Assembly: GCF_030816075.1 (NCBI RefSeq)
Contig: NZ_JAUSXO010000001.1
Span: 186,001-250,000, forward strand
Source of the DNA: Arthrobacter agilis
GTDB lineage: Bacteria > Actinomycetota > Actinomycetes > Actinomycetales > Micrococcaceae
Direction: 5' to 3'
Length of the DNA: 64,000 nucleotides
The notes beneath the pieces were generated by a model. The model was not told the origin of the DNA, made no database searches, and worked only from the letters and a program-made list of their open reading frames with translations. This document shows, one piece after another, positions 43,667 through 53,012 of the stretch. The first letter of the stretch is position 1. The number at the start of each line of letters is the position of its first letter. The position numbers were made by a program, and so were the translations under genes.

Positions 43667-46600
43667 TCAGGTATGCGACGGTCGGGATGCCGTGCCGGCG
43701 CCCAGCCCGATGAACGCGCCGAGCTCCTCGAGGCCCGATGGGCGGCCGGGCATGAAGTTCGTCAGTTCGCGCGAACGGATGACGACTGCACGCCACTGGC
43801 CCCGCGAGATGGCGACGTTGATGCGGTTGCGGTTCAGCAGGAACTCCACGCCGCGGGGTGCCTCTGCCACGGAGGAGCACGCCATGCTGACGAACACCAC
43901 TGCCGCCTCCTGCCCCTGGAACTTGTCGACAGTCCCCACTCGGATGCCCGGCAGGTCCGCAGCGTCGAGCGCTGCACGGACGCGCTGCACCTGCGCGTTG
44001 TATGCGGCGACCACCAGCACGTCGCCCTGCTCCAGTGGCCGGGGGAGCTCGGTCCCGCCGGGATGCCAGGTCAGGCCGAGATGCCGGCGCGCCTGCTCGA
44101 CGACCTCCGCGGCCTCCTCCGTGGAGGCGACGGTGTTGCCGGTGTGGTCGACCAGCACGACGTCGACCCCGGCCGGCAGCCCCTCCAGCCGACGTTCCAC
44201 GGTGGCCGGGGCGGCGTCGAGCCTGCCGTCGTAACTCAGCCGGGACACGGCCTCGCACAGGTGCGGATGCATGCGCCAAGAATCGGCGAGGAAGTAGCCG
44301 AGGCGCGCGGGAAGCGTCGCATGCCCTGCGGACAGCCAGCCCAGGGCCGATTCGTCGACCGGTTCCGGGTGCGAGCCCTGCGTGACCTGCGGCAGCTGCT
44401 GCGGGTCACCCAGCAGCATCAGGCGCGAGGACGCCCTGGACACGGCCAGCGTGTTGGCGAGCGAGAACTGCCCGGCCTCGTCGATCACGAGCAGGTCCAG
44501 CGACCCGGGCGGCACGACCTTGCCGGTCATGGTCCACGCCGTCCCGCCGATCAGGCACCCGTCGTCCCGGCCGAGGAGGGTGCCGATGGCACTGTCCGAG
44601 GTGTGCGCCCAGGGGACGGGATGCTCCTTCTGCAGCTTCTTGCCGATGCTCTCCGGGTCCACGCCCGCACCGACGGCGGTCGTGAGGAAGTGCTCGACGA
44701 CGGCATGGGACTGCGCCACGACGCCCACCTTCCAGCCCTCTGCGACGAGGCGGGCGATGACACGCGAGCCCACATACGTCTTGCCCGTGCCGGGTGGACC
44801 CTGCACGGCGAGATAGGAGGAATCGAGGTCCAGTACGGCGTCCGTGACGGCGGTGACGTAGTCGGCCTGCCCGAACCCGTCGTGGACGACGACGGGTAGC
44901 CCGTCGCGTGTCGCCAGGCGCGGGGCGGCACGCTGCAGGATGTCGAGACCGGGGTGCGGGGGAAGGGTGGGCAGTGCCGCACCGACCGTATTCGCGAGCT
45001 CGGCGAGGGATGCTTCCTGGCTCGCCGTGGCCAGCGGTTTGTCGGGTGTCAGGGCGACGGGCAGGTGGCGATAGGGCGCAACCTTCAGCGTCGACTTCTC
45101 CGTGACGGTGATCAGCGTCCTGCCGGGGTCGTCGGGGTCCGCCTCGACGCGCTCGACGACCGTCTCCCAGCACCCGCCCCGGCCCAGCGGGTCACCCGTC
45201 GAAGTCTCCACCCCGTCGGGTACCGGAGCGTCGAACATGCGGAACCACTTCGATCCCGGACGGAAGTCCGAACCGTCGGCCAACACGCCGCGCAGCCGGA
45301 CCGTCCGGGACTCCGTCCTGGCCCTCGACGTCGGCTTCGCCCAGTCCTCGACCACGGTCGCGGACTCCACGAGGAAGACGTCCCGCTGGTCCGACCAGCT
45401 GTCCCGATCGTTCTCGAGCCGGTCGAAGTGCTCCCACCAGAACTGCTTGCGCTCTCGGCGGTGATAGCCGGTGGCGGCAGCGACCATCGCGATGGCCTGG
45501 TCCGCCGGCGTCGGCGTCTGGTCCGCAGGGCGTTGGGCGAGGTAGTCACGTAGCCGGAGCTCGTCCGGCGTGGGCTCGTCTGCGGGCCTCAGCTCGGGAG
45601 AGGGTGCCGTCTCCTGACCGCTGTCGGGCCCGGTCGTTCCCGGCGCATCAGGGGCCAGTTGCAGCAGCCAGTCGCGCAGGCGCAGCGTGGAGAGGCAGTC
45701 GTACTCGTTGTAGTCGGTGATGGACGTGAGGATCGTCGCGGCGGCCGCCTCGTCGCCGTCGTCCCGTGTCGCACAGTACTTCGCGTAGGCGACGACGGAG
45801 GCGCCGGCGTCCGCGACGTCCCCGGTGCGCAGGTGGTCGCCCATGTAGAGGGGTTCGAGTTCCTTGATGGAGTAGGAGGCGGCGGAGACCCGCAGCGAGT
45901 GCCGCACCGTCGCGTACAGGTCCACGAGCAGGCCGCTGCGGAGCCAGTCGTCGACGATGTCCTCGCCGGCGCCGTGCCGGAGCGAGAGGGTGCGCAGCGC
46001 CGTCTTCTCGTAGGGCGCGTAGTGGTAGATGTGCAGGTCCGGGTGAGTGGTGCGGCGCTTCTCGACGTATTCGAGGAAGGCGAGGAACGCCTGCCGCTCC
46101 TCCTGGCGGGAGTGCGCCCAGAAGGGCCTGAAGATCGGGGTGTCACCGGTGTCGGCGGGCTCCATCACGCCGAAGAGGTACTCCAGCCCCCAGCTCCCGG
46201 TGTCCGGATCCTGCCAGAGCGGGTCTCCCTCGAAGTCGAAGAAGATGTCGCCCGTGCTCGGTGCGGGCAGCATCGCCAGCGTGTGCTCGGGAAGCACCCG
46301 ATAGCCGATCGTGCGCTCGACGCCGTCCTTGACGAACGTCCGGAATCCGTCCACGACGGCGGTGCCGGTCTGCAGGCGGGCCTGGTCCCGCAGCCGCACC
46401 AGGGGACCCCGGGTCTCGGCATCGGGAAGCTCGGCGAGCGCGTCGATCGTGGTGATGCCCCGGGTGAGCAGGTCCTTCCGCCGGGACGCCGTCATGCCGG
46501 CCACCATCAGCAGGTCCCGGTGCTCGGTCACCTGCTCGGAGCAGTAGTCGCAGCGACCGCAGTGGACGACGCCGTGCTGCCCCCAGTCCACCGTCGTATC

Positions 46601-47272
46601 CGCCGCGCGGTGGGCCGTGGTGAGGGCGCGGAACCGGTCGCGCCGTTCGCGGTAGACGGGCAGCAGGTCGGTGAGGGAGTGGACGCTGCGCTCGAGGTTC
46701 CCCAGCACGAGGGTGACCTGCGGGGCAGGCTCGAGACCAAGGCGGATCAGCTGGTCCCCGTAGGCGGCAAGCTGCAGCAGCGCCCCGACCTTGGCATGGC
46801 GGGCGAGCTTCGTGTCCCACACCGCGTAGCGGCCGGCATGCTCGTCGCCGGCGGGCTGCCGGACCAGGAAGTCCGCGTAGCCGAGGAACTCGCCGTCGAA
46901 GAAGGTGGCCTGGAAGACGACGTCGGCACCCGCGGTGAGGACGCCGGCGGTCTCCTGGTGCTTGGCGAGCAGCGTGGCGCGGTCGAGGGTTGTACCCCGC
47001 TCCACCCCGTACACCCCGGCCTTCCGCTCCGCGTCCCACGGCCCGTATTGCGCGGTCAGGTCGTCCAGCACCCTGCGTTCGTGGACGTCACCCAGGGCGC
47101 CGGCGAGCTGCTGCAGCTCGTCGACGGCGAACTCTGCTTTCGGCGCGCGGCCGAGCTTCTCGTCGAGGATGCGCAGGGTCCGGTACTCGCACTCGCTCGC
47201 CGCGACGAGGTCGGTCGCGGAGAAGACCAGGTCCGGCTGCAGGGCCGGCGCGGTCGGGTCGAGCAGAAACAT
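43667..47272 (-). CDS. TM0106-family RecB-like nuclease fused to SF1 helicase
   Basis: 1201 residues. The RecB-like nuclease region is N-terminal: Cys28 (ASECEYRTL) and CGRCDYCSE near residue 237 could hold an iron-sulfur cluster as in AddB/Cas4 nucleases. The RNase H-like DIFFDFEGDPLW lies near residue 340. The C-terminal half is a Dna2/UPF1-type helicase: Walker A QGPPGTGKT near 824, Walker B LLVIDEAGQFS, motif III LLGDPQQLPQV, and the C-terminal VGTVDKFQGQEAAVVFVSMAC and RNRINVAISR. It likely processes DNA or RNA ends in repair or defence; which is unknown. Confidence 0.9.
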   Translation of the reverse strand: MFLLDPTAPALQPDLVFSATDLVAASECEYRTLRILDEKLGRAPKAEFAVDELQQLAGALGDVHERRVLDDLTAQYGPWDAERKAGVYGVERGTTLDRATLLAKHQETAGVLTAGADVVFQATFFDGEFLGYADFLVRQPAGDEHAGRYAVWDTKLARHAKVGALLQLAAYGDQLIRLGLEPAPQVTLVLGNLERSVHSLTDLLPVYRERRDRFRALTTAHRAADTTVDWGQHGVVHCGRCDYCSEQVTEHRDLLMVAGMTASRRKDLLTRGITTIDALAELPDAETRGPLVRLRDQARLQTGTAVVDGFRTFVKDGVERTIGYRVLPEHTLAMLPAPSTGDIFFDFEGDPLWQDPDTGSWGLEYLFGVMEPADTGDTPIFRPFWAHSRQEERQAFLAFLEYVEKRRTTHPDLHIYHYAPYEKTALRTLSLRHGAGEDIVDDWLRSGLLVDLYATVRHSLRVSAASYSIKELEPLYMGDHLRTGDVADAGASVVAYAKYCATRDDGDEAAAATILTSITDYNEYDCLSTLRLRDWLLQLAPDAPGTTGPDSGQETAPSPELRPADEPTPDELRLRDYLAQRPADQTPTPADQAIAMVAAATGYHRRERKQFWWEHFDRLENDRDSWSDQRDVFLVESATVVEDWAKPTSRARTESRTVRLRGVLADGSDFRPGSKWFRMFDAPVPDGVETSTGDPLGRGGCWETVVERVEADPDDPGRTLITVTEKSTLKVAPYRHLPVALTPDKPLATASQEASLAELANTVGAALPTLPPHPGLDILQRAAPRLATRDGLPVVVHDGFGQADYVTAVTDAVLDLDSSYLAVQGPPGTGKTYVGSRVIARLVAEGWKVGVVAQSHAVVEHFLTTAVGAGVDPESIGKKLQKEHPVPWAHTSDSAIGTLLGRDDGCLIGGTAWTMTGKVVPPGSLDLLVIDEAGQFSLANTLAVSRASSRLMLLGDPQQLPQVTQGSHPEPVDESALGWLSAGHATLPARLGYFLADSWRMHPHLCEAVSRLSYDGRLDAAPATVERRLEGLPAGVDVVLVDHTGNTVASTEEAAEVVEQARRHLGLTWHPGGTELPRPLEQGDVLVVAAYNAQVQRVRAALDAADLPGIRVGTVDKFQGQEAAVVFVSMACSSVAEAPRGVEFLLNRNRINVAISRGQWRAVVIRSRELTNFMPGRPSGLEELGAFIGLGAGTASRPSHT

Positions 47273-47366
47273 GGTGCCCCCGGCATCAGTGGTGCACGGG
47301 AAGGGATCCCGCGCTGGTCAGAATGTAGCAAGGGCCGCGGACATCATGGTGCAGGCGCCGGGAGGC

Positions 47367-48206
47367 TCAGGTGAAGAGCTCCGGCCGCCGGCAGGTCATG
47401 TAGGTGTTCAGCTCCCGGGCGCGCACCACGTCCGTTTGGTGCACGTCGGCAAACAGGAGTTCCTCCTCGTGCCCCGCGAGCCCGAGGAACGTCCCGTAGG
47501 GGCCGGCGATGCAGCTCAGCCCCGTGAAGTCGGGCGTGGTGTGGTTGGCGTAGGCGATGTAGACGCCGTTCTCGAGGGCCCGGGCCGGCACCAGCAGGGT
47601 CGAGATGCGGTCCGCGTTATAGGTGAGCTCCGGCGGGAGGCCCCCGACGTCGCCCGTGGCGGGCACCGCCGTCGGGATGAGGAGCGCATCCGCACCCCGC
47701 TGCGCCGCACTGCGGGCGAATTCCGGGAACTCGATGTCGTAGCAGATGCCGAGTGCGACGGTCAGTCCGTGGAGGGGCACCAGTTCCGGGAGGTCGTCGC
47801 CGGGGGAGAAGACCGACTGCTCCTCCGGGCCGAACAGGTGCGACTTGCGGTAGCGGGTCAGTTCCGCGCCCTGCCGATCGAACAGGGAGGCGCTGATGTG
47901 CCGCGCGGAGGACGTGGCGTCGACGCTCGATCCGACGAGCGCGATGCCGTGCCGCCGTGCGATGCCCGCGAGTTCGCCGCGGATGCCCTCTCCGTCCGAC
48001 CCTGCCACGAGCGCGGGCGCATACCCGGTGGCGAACAGTTCGGGGCTCACCAGGATGACGGCACCCTGCCCGGCTGCGCGGGCGGCGTAGGCGTCGAGGC
48101 GGCGGAGGTTCTCATCGACCGCGTTGATAACCCCTGCAGCCTGCAGGACGGCTAGACCGGGCACTTTTACTCCCTCCGGACCGACCGTGAGTGCAGAAAT
48201 CCCCAT
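47367..48206 (-). CDS. Carbon-nitrogen hydrolase (nitrilase superfamily)
   Basis: 279 residues with the Glu-Lys-Cys triad of the family: Glu in VSPELFATGY, Lys in RYRKSHLFGPEE, Cys in ALGICYDIEFPEFAR. These enzymes hydrolyse amides, carbamoyl groups or nitriles in the cytoplasm. The start has AGGGAAAA a little upstream. It is divergent from the NCS1 permease genes, so it may work on the substrate these import, such as a pyrimidine or purine breakdown product; this is inferred from position only. Confidence 0.9.
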   Translation of the reverse strand: MGISALTVGPEGVKVPGLAVLQAAGVINAVDENLRRLDAYAARAAGQGAVILVSPELFATGYAPALVAGSDGEGIRGELAGIARRHGIALVGSSVDATSSARHISASLFDRQGAELTRYRKSHLFGPEEQSVFSPGDDLPELVPLHGLTVALGICYDIEFPEFARSAAQRGADALLIPTAVPATGDVGGLPPELTYNADRISTLLVPARALENGVYIAYANHTTPDFTGLSCIAGPYGTFLGLAGHEEELLFADVHQTDVVRARELNTYMTCRRPELFT

Positions 48207-48301
48207 ACAGATTTTCCCTGCGCCGATCCATTGACAGTCCCCATGATAGGCACAACGATGGACCCGAACCGAATGACTTTCGATTATTGGAGATGGGAAC
48301 G
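48207..48301. promoter_or_regulatory. Divergent promoter region
   Basis: The 95-base gap between the nitrilase-family gene and the small membrane gene has a TTGACA (48231-48236) that may serve as a -35 for the permease operon; no matching -10 of good quality is seen. Confidence 0.35.
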
Positions 48302-48475
48302 ATGGACGCTGCAGATGTCACAATCGCCGCCGATGTACAGCGTCGGCTCGCCGAGATCTCGGCCCACGAGCAGGGCGATCCGTCGCGTGCAGCACTCTCG
48401 AAGCGTGACCTCGCCCTGTTCGTCATCGTGACCCTCGGGATCACCCTGCTCGGGTTCCTGGTGCTGGCGCTGTGA
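48302..48475 (+). CDS. Small single-helix membrane protein upstream of an NCS1 permease
   Basis: 57 residues. A soluble amphipathic half (ADVTIAADVQRRLAEISAHEQ, RAALSKRDLALF) is followed by one hydrophobic segment (FVIVTLGITLLGFLVLAL) up to the C-terminus. Start at 48302 is chosen for GGAG nine bases upstream. Its stop overlaps the permease start as GTGA, so the two are made together. It is not a recognised family; the arrangement recalls small partner subunits or stabilisers of transporters. Real coding is supported by the overlap and the ribosome site. Confidence 0.7.
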   Translation: MDAADVTIAADVQRRLAEISAHEQGDPSRAALSKRDLALFVIVTLGITLLGFLVLAL

Positions 48476-49929
48476 GCACGGACCAGGGCCAGGGCGAAGC
48501 TACCGGCGAGAACGGGGGATCCCTCGGCTCGCTGCCGCTCCTCCGGGGAGAACGGATCTGGAACGGCGCCGATTTCACCGGCGTGAACATCAGCCTCGCG
48601 ATCGCCACCTGGGCTTTCCTCGTCGGCGGGTCGACGGCGCTGCTCGTCGGCTTCCAGCAGGGCATCGCAGCGATGGTCATCGGCAACGCCATCGGCCTCG
48701 GGTTCATGATCCTGGCCAGCGTCGTCGCGAGCCAGCGCTACGGCGTCGAGCAGTACACCATCCTCCGGCCGGTCTTCGGCCTGGTGGGCGTGGGCATCCT
48801 CGTGTTCACCGTCATCCTGATCACCGAGATGGGCTGGTCGTCGCTGCTCGCGATCATGGTGGGCCGCGCCGTCACGCAGGTCTCCAACTCCACCTTCGGC
48901 ACCGACTTCGGGCCCGAGAGCCTCATGGTCACGTTCTTCGCCCTCGTGGCGATCGCCATCTCCTGGTGGATCCTGTCCCGCGGGCCCGTCACCATCGGCC
49001 GGTTCAACAAGTTCATCGCGCCGGGCCTGATCGTCGTGACCGTGGCCCTCATGGTCTTCCTCGTCATCAACACGTCCTGGGACACGCTCTTCAGCGCAGC
49101 ACCGCTCGCCCCGTTCGAGGACGACCGCCTCAACTTCGCGCTCGCCGTCGAGTTCAATGCCGGGGTGGGCGTCTCCTGGTACCCGGTCATGGGCTCCCTC
49201 GCCCGCCTGACGAAGACCCCGAAGGCCGCCCTCTGGCCCTCGTACACGGGCCTGCTCGGGGCCACCCTGATCGCGCAGATCGTCGGCATGGCCGCCGCCC
49301 TGACGCTCGGGGACTCCGATCCGACCGTCTGGATGCTGCCCTTCGGCGGACCCATCCTCGGTGCGTTCATCCTGCTGTTCATCGCCTTCGCGAACATCAC
49401 GAGCACTTCGTCCATCGTCTACTCGACGGTGCTCGCCATCCGGCAGGCCAGCGGTAACCTGCTCGCCCGCGTCCGGTGGGCGTGGCTGTGCGCCGGGTTC
49501 TTCGTCCTCCCGGCCATCCTCGCCTTCTTCCCCGGGTTCATGTACCTGCGGTTCATGACGTTCGTGACCCTCAGCGGCGCGTTCCTGGCCCCGATGTGCG
49601 GGGCGATCATCGCCGACTACTTCGTGCTGCGCCGCCAGCGCGTCGCCCTCGAGCACCTGTACCGGCACCGGGGTGAGAGCCACTACCACTTCTCCGGCGG
49701 GATCAACTGGGCGGGGCTCGGCGCCGTCGCGGCAGGCGCCATCTTCTACCTGATGATCTACAACCCGGTCACCCTCACCACCCAGCCGGTCTTCGGCTAC
49801 ATCACGGCCTCGTTCCCGTCGGCGATCGTCGGCGCGGTGGTCTACTACGTGCTCGCCAAGGTCCTCTACGTCCGGAGCGGTGTCGGCGGCTATGCGGCCG
49901 CTGCCGAGAAGGTCGAGGGGCGCGCATGA
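48472..49929 (+). CDS. NCS1-family purine/pyrimidine permease (cytosine permease-like)
   Basis: 485 residues with about 12 helices. Family features: ERIWNGADFTGVNISLAIATWAFL (helix 1 region), SQRYGVEQYTILRPVFG, GVSWYPVMGSLAR in the middle, and GAFLAPMCGAIIADYFVLRRQR late. It starts at GTG 48472, four bases overlapping the small protein's stop. Exchanges or imports nucleobases or related compounds such as hydantoins and ureides. The downstream alcohol dehydrogenase is coupled by ATGA. Confidence 0.9.
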   Translation: MSTDQGQGEATGENGGSLGSLPLLRGERIWNGADFTGVNISLAIATWAFLVGGSTALLVGFQQGIAAMVIGNAIGLGFMILASVVASQRYGVEQYTILRPVFGLVGVGILVFTVILITEMGWSSLLAIMVGRAVTQVSNSTFGTDFGPESLMVTFFALVAIAISWWILSRGPVTIGRFNKFIAPGLIVVTVALMVFLVINTSWDTLFSAAPLAPFEDDRLNFALAVEFNAGVGVSWYPVMGSLARLTKTPKAALWPSYTGLLGATLIAQIVGMAAALTLGDSDPTVWMLPFGGPILGAFILLFIAFANITSTSSIVYSTVLAIRQASGNLLARVRWAWLCAGFFVLPAILAFFPGFMYLRFMTFVTLSGAFLAPMCGAIIADYFVLRRQRVALEHLYRHRGESHYHFSGGINWAGLGAVAAGAIFYLMIYNPVTLTTQPVFGYITASFPSAIVGAVVYYVLAKVLYVRSGVGGYAAAAEKVEGRA

Positions 49930-51023
49930 GCCGCTCATCCCGTGCCGCCGTCCACCGCAGCGGGTCGCAGGACCTCGACCTGACGACGGTCGAGGTGGCC
50001 GATCCCGGGCCGGGCACCGTCCTCGTCCGCCTGGGCGCCTCCGGTGTCTGCGGCTCCGACCGCCATGTGCTCGACGGCGACTGGACACTGCCCTCGCCCA
50101 CCGTGATGGGCCACGAGGGCGCCGGCACGGTCGAGGCGATCGGCGACGGCGTCACCGACGTCGAGGTGGGCGACCACGTGATCCTCTCCTGGTTCTACCC
50201 GTGCCGGCGGTGCACGGCCTGCCTCTCCGGGAAGTCGTATGTCTGCACGGGCAGCCGGTCCGAGGAGTGCCTGCTGCCCGACGGCAGCACCCCGCTCACG
50301 CTCGACGGCGACCGCGTGTTCCCGTATCTGACCGTCGGGTCCATGAGCGAGTACGCCGTCGTGCCCGAGGCCGGCGCCATCCGCATCCCCCGCGAGGTCC
50401 CGTTCGACGTCGCGAGCCTCATCGGCTGCTCGGTGGCCACGGGGTTCGGCGCCGTGGTGAACGACGCCGAGGTCGACGCCGGCACCTCCGCCGTCGTCGT
50501 GGGTACCGGAGGTGTGGGCCTCTCGATCATCATGGCGCTGCGGCTGGTGGGCGCGAACCCGATCATCGCCGTCGACCTCAGCGAGGAGAAGCTCGCGGCC
50601 GCGCAGGAGTTCGGTGCCACGCACATGCTCGTGCCGTCGGAGGACCTGGCGGAGGAGATCGCCGCGATCACCGGGGGAGGCGCCGACTACGCCTTCGAGG
50701 CGATCGGGCGGGTCCAGACCATCGAGTCCCTTCCTTCCCTGATCGCGGCGGGTGGCAAGGCCGTCATCGTGGGCCTGCCGCCGGAGGACAGCCCGGTCTC
50801 CATCGACGCGCTGCTGCTGGCCGAGAGCGGCAAGTCGCTCATCGGCTCCAACTACGGCTCGACAGTGCCCGGACGGGACTTCCCCCGCCTCGCGGCGCTG
50901 TACCTGGCGGGCAGGCTGCCCGTGGACCGGCTCATCTCGGACCGCATTAGCCTTGATGAGGTGAACGAGGCGTTCGACGCGATGCGCCGGGGCGAGCGCG
51001 CCCGGAGCGTGATCGTGTTCTGA
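49926..51023 (+). CDS. Zinc-dependent alcohol dehydrogenase (MDR family)
   Basis: 365 residues. Catalytic zinc ligands: Cys of GVCGSDRH, GHEGAGTVEAIG and a later pair; structural zinc from CRRCTACLSGKSYVC. NAD site GTGGVGLSIIMALRLVG. The gene overlaps the permease by ATGA. A decayed copy of its last 66 codons lies at 58362-58562. Substrate unknown; cotranscribed with the NCS1 permease and probably the TetR gene. Confidence 0.9.
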   Translation: MSRSSRAAVHRSGSQDLDLTTVEVADPGPGTVLVRLGASGVCGSDRHVLDGDWTLPSPTVMGHEGAGTVEAIGDGVTDVEVGDHVILSWFYPCRRCTACLSGKSYVCTGSRSEECLLPDGSTPLTLDGDRVFPYLTVGSMSEYAVVPEAGAIRIPREVPFDVASLIGCSVATGFGAVVNDAEVDAGTSAVVVGTGGVGLSIIMALRLVGANPIIAVDLSEEKLAAAQEFGATHMLVPSEDLAEEIAAITGGGADYAFEAIGRVQTIESLPSLIAAGGKAVIVGLPPEDSPVSIDALLLAESGKSLIGSNYGSTVPGRDFPRLAALYLAGRLPVDRLISDRISLDEVNEAFDAMRRGERARSVIVF

Positions 51024-51075
51024 GGACGACGCCGGAACTACGGGAAGCGGCCTGGCCGCGTGTGTCAGGGGGAGC

Positions 51076-51696
51076 ATGGGGCGGCCACGCCAGGCGATTC
51101 TGTCGCCGGAGAAGATCTACCGGGCGGCGCTGGAGCTGGTGGACGAGTTCGGGGACTTCACGCTGCCGGGGCTGGCGAAACGACTCTCCGTCAGCCCGTC
51201 GTCCATCTACCACCACGTGCAGGGGCGCCCGGAGATCATCAACGGGATCCGGTCCGTCATCGGCTCCGACGCCCTGGCGTCGGGGGACTTCTTCACCGCC
51301 GGCCCGGCATGGCAGGACCGGGCCGCTGCATGGGCCCGGAGCTACCGCACCGCGCTGGGTCGCCATGCCAAGGCCATCCCGCTGCTCGTGGGGGAGGCGG
51401 TGACGGACACCGCGACGCTCGAGATCTACGAGCATCTCGCCGCGGTGTTCGTGGAGCAGGGCTTCGCGGCAAACGACGTGGTGGTGGCCGTGACGGTCCT
51501 CGACAGCTTCATGCTGGGATCCGCCCTCGACCTGGCGTCGCCGGAGACCGCCTGGCTCGCCGATCCGGATGCCCAGCCCGCGCTGTACGGGGCGTTCGCG
51601 GGCGCGTCGCTGGGCGGGCCGCGCTCCGACCTCAGCTTCGAGGTGGGAGTGGCGGCGATCATCGCCCACCTCGAGGCGCTGGTCGCGCAGACCTGA
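51076..51696 (+). CDS. TetR-family regulator
   Basis: 206 residues. HTH: EKIYRAALELVDEFGDFTLPGLAKRL then SVSPSSIYHHVQGRPEI; a C-terminal TetR_C helix bundle. GGGGGAGC precedes the ATG. It lies 52 bases after the alcohol dehydrogenase, so it may be the regulator of the small protein-permease-dehydrogenase run. No operator is apparent. Confidence 0.88.
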   Translation: MGRPRQAILSPEKIYRAALELVDEFGDFTLPGLAKRLSVSPSSIYHHVQGRPEIINGIRSVIGSDALASGDFFTAGPAWQDRAAAWARSYRTALGRHAKAIPLLVGEAVTDTATLEIYEHLAAVFVEQGFAANDVVVAVTVLDSFMLGSALDLASPETAWLADPDAQPALYGAFAGASLGGPRSDLSFEVGVAAIIAHLEALVAQT

Positions 51697-51737
51697 CGAC
51701 TCATCGGCCCTTGATGCGGGCGGCGACAGCACGCAGA

Positions 51738-53012
51738 TCAGGCGCTGTCACGCGAAGCGGTGTCCCGCTCGTCCGTGGGGCTCGTCGCGTACTCCTTCCC
51801 CAGACTCTCCACCGCCTCGACCATGAGGCTGAGCCCATTCACCAGATCCCTGTCCTCCGTCAGCTCGTGGCGATTGTGGGTGTGTCCGCCCACGCTGGGA
51901 AGAAAGAAGAGCAGGCTCGGTACCGCGGAGTTCATGACGAGGGCATCGTGGCCCGCGACGGTCTTCATGCGACGGCTCGACAACTGACAGCCGGCCGCTG
52001 CCCGTTCCAGGATCTCGGGACCCTTCGGCCACATGCGCGTGGTCTCACGCAGCGACTCGGCAGTGACCACCAGGCTCGCTCCTGTCATCCGGCCGATCTC
52101 CGCCAGGGTCTTCTCGAGCTCGGCCCGCGCAGCGATGAGGATCGCGGGGTCGTCGGACCGCAGCTCGACCTTCGAGCGGACCTCGGACGGGGTGCAGTTC
52201 GGGGAATCGGGAGTGATCCGGAGCGAACCGACCGTCGTGTGGAGTCGACCTCCGGGCTGGTCGAGGCCCATTTCGCGCACCGCAGTGACCAGCAGCGCTG
52301 TCGCGTACAGCGCGTCGACGCGCTCCTCCATGGGGGGCGGACCGGTGTGTGTCTGCACGCCGGAGACCTGGACGTCCAGCTTCAGGGCGCCCCACGCACC
52401 CTCCACGACACCGATGTCCACACCCTCGCGTTCCAGGATGGACCCCTGTTCCACGTGGACCTCGAGGTAGGCCGAGGGGAGGGGAACCTCGTCGGTCCCC
52501 AACGCGTCGATTGCGGCCAGGCAGTCTCCTAGCGTGGCCCCGCGGGAATCCGTCGCGCCCAGGGCGGCCTGGATCGGTACGCGGCCGGTGAAGACGCTGC
52601 TACCGAGCACGCTCGGCTGGAACCGGGCGCCTTCCTCGTTCGTCCAGTTCACCACGCCCAGGTTGAAGGGCAGTTCGCCCGATCGGATCTTCGGCTCGAG
52701 AACGCGTGCAGCCCACAGGGCGATCACTACACCGGTCTGTCCATCGAACCGTCCGCCGTCCGGCTGGGAGTCCAGGTGTGAGCCGAGAAGGATCGTTGGC
52801 CGTTCACCCGGTGGGAGGACGAACCCGAACAAGTTCCCGATGGCGTCACGCGCCACCGTGTAGCCCCGTTCCCGGAAGCTCGAGATCAGCAGGCTCCGGG
52901 CTGCACCATCCTCCGGTGTCCCGGTCAGGCGATGGAGGCCACCGTTCTTCGCTCCGATCTCCGAGAAGGCACTGAAGGTACGCAGGAACCCGTCCCGGTC
53001 GTCAGCGCCCAT
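51738..53012 (-). CDS. M20-family amidohydrolase (allantoate amidohydrolase/N-carbamoyl-amino-acid hydrolase type)
   Basis: 424 residues. Metal ligands and signature regions: LLGSHLDSQPDGGRFDGQTGV, NWTNEEGARFQPSVLGS, VEVHVEQG-like EVHVEQGSILE, and VVNWTNEEG. The family splits carbamoyl or related amide C-N bonds. Start MGADDRDG at 53012 overlaps the kinase stop by one base. Gene order kinase pair to hydrolase on one strand suggests a common pathway. Confidence 0.9.
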   Translation of the reverse strand: MGADDRDGFLRTFSAFSEIGAKNGGLHRLTGTPEDGAARSLLISSFRERGYTVARDAIGNLFGFVLPPGERPTILLGSHLDSQPDGGRFDGQTGVVIALWAARVLEPKIRSGELPFNLGVVNWTNEEGARFQPSVLGSSVFTGRVPIQAALGATDSRGATLGDCLAAIDALGTDEVPLPSAYLEVHVEQGSILEREGVDIGVVEGAWGALKLDVQVSGVQTHTGPPPMEERVDALYATALLVTAVREMGLDQPGGRLHTTVGSLRITPDSPNCTPSEVRSKVELRSDDPAILIAARAELEKTLAEIGRMTGASLVVTAESLRETTRMWPKGPEILERAAAGCQLSSRRMKTVAGHDALVMNSAVPSLLFFLPSVGGHTHNRHELTEDRDLVNGLSLMVEAVESLGKEYATSPTDERDTASRDSA

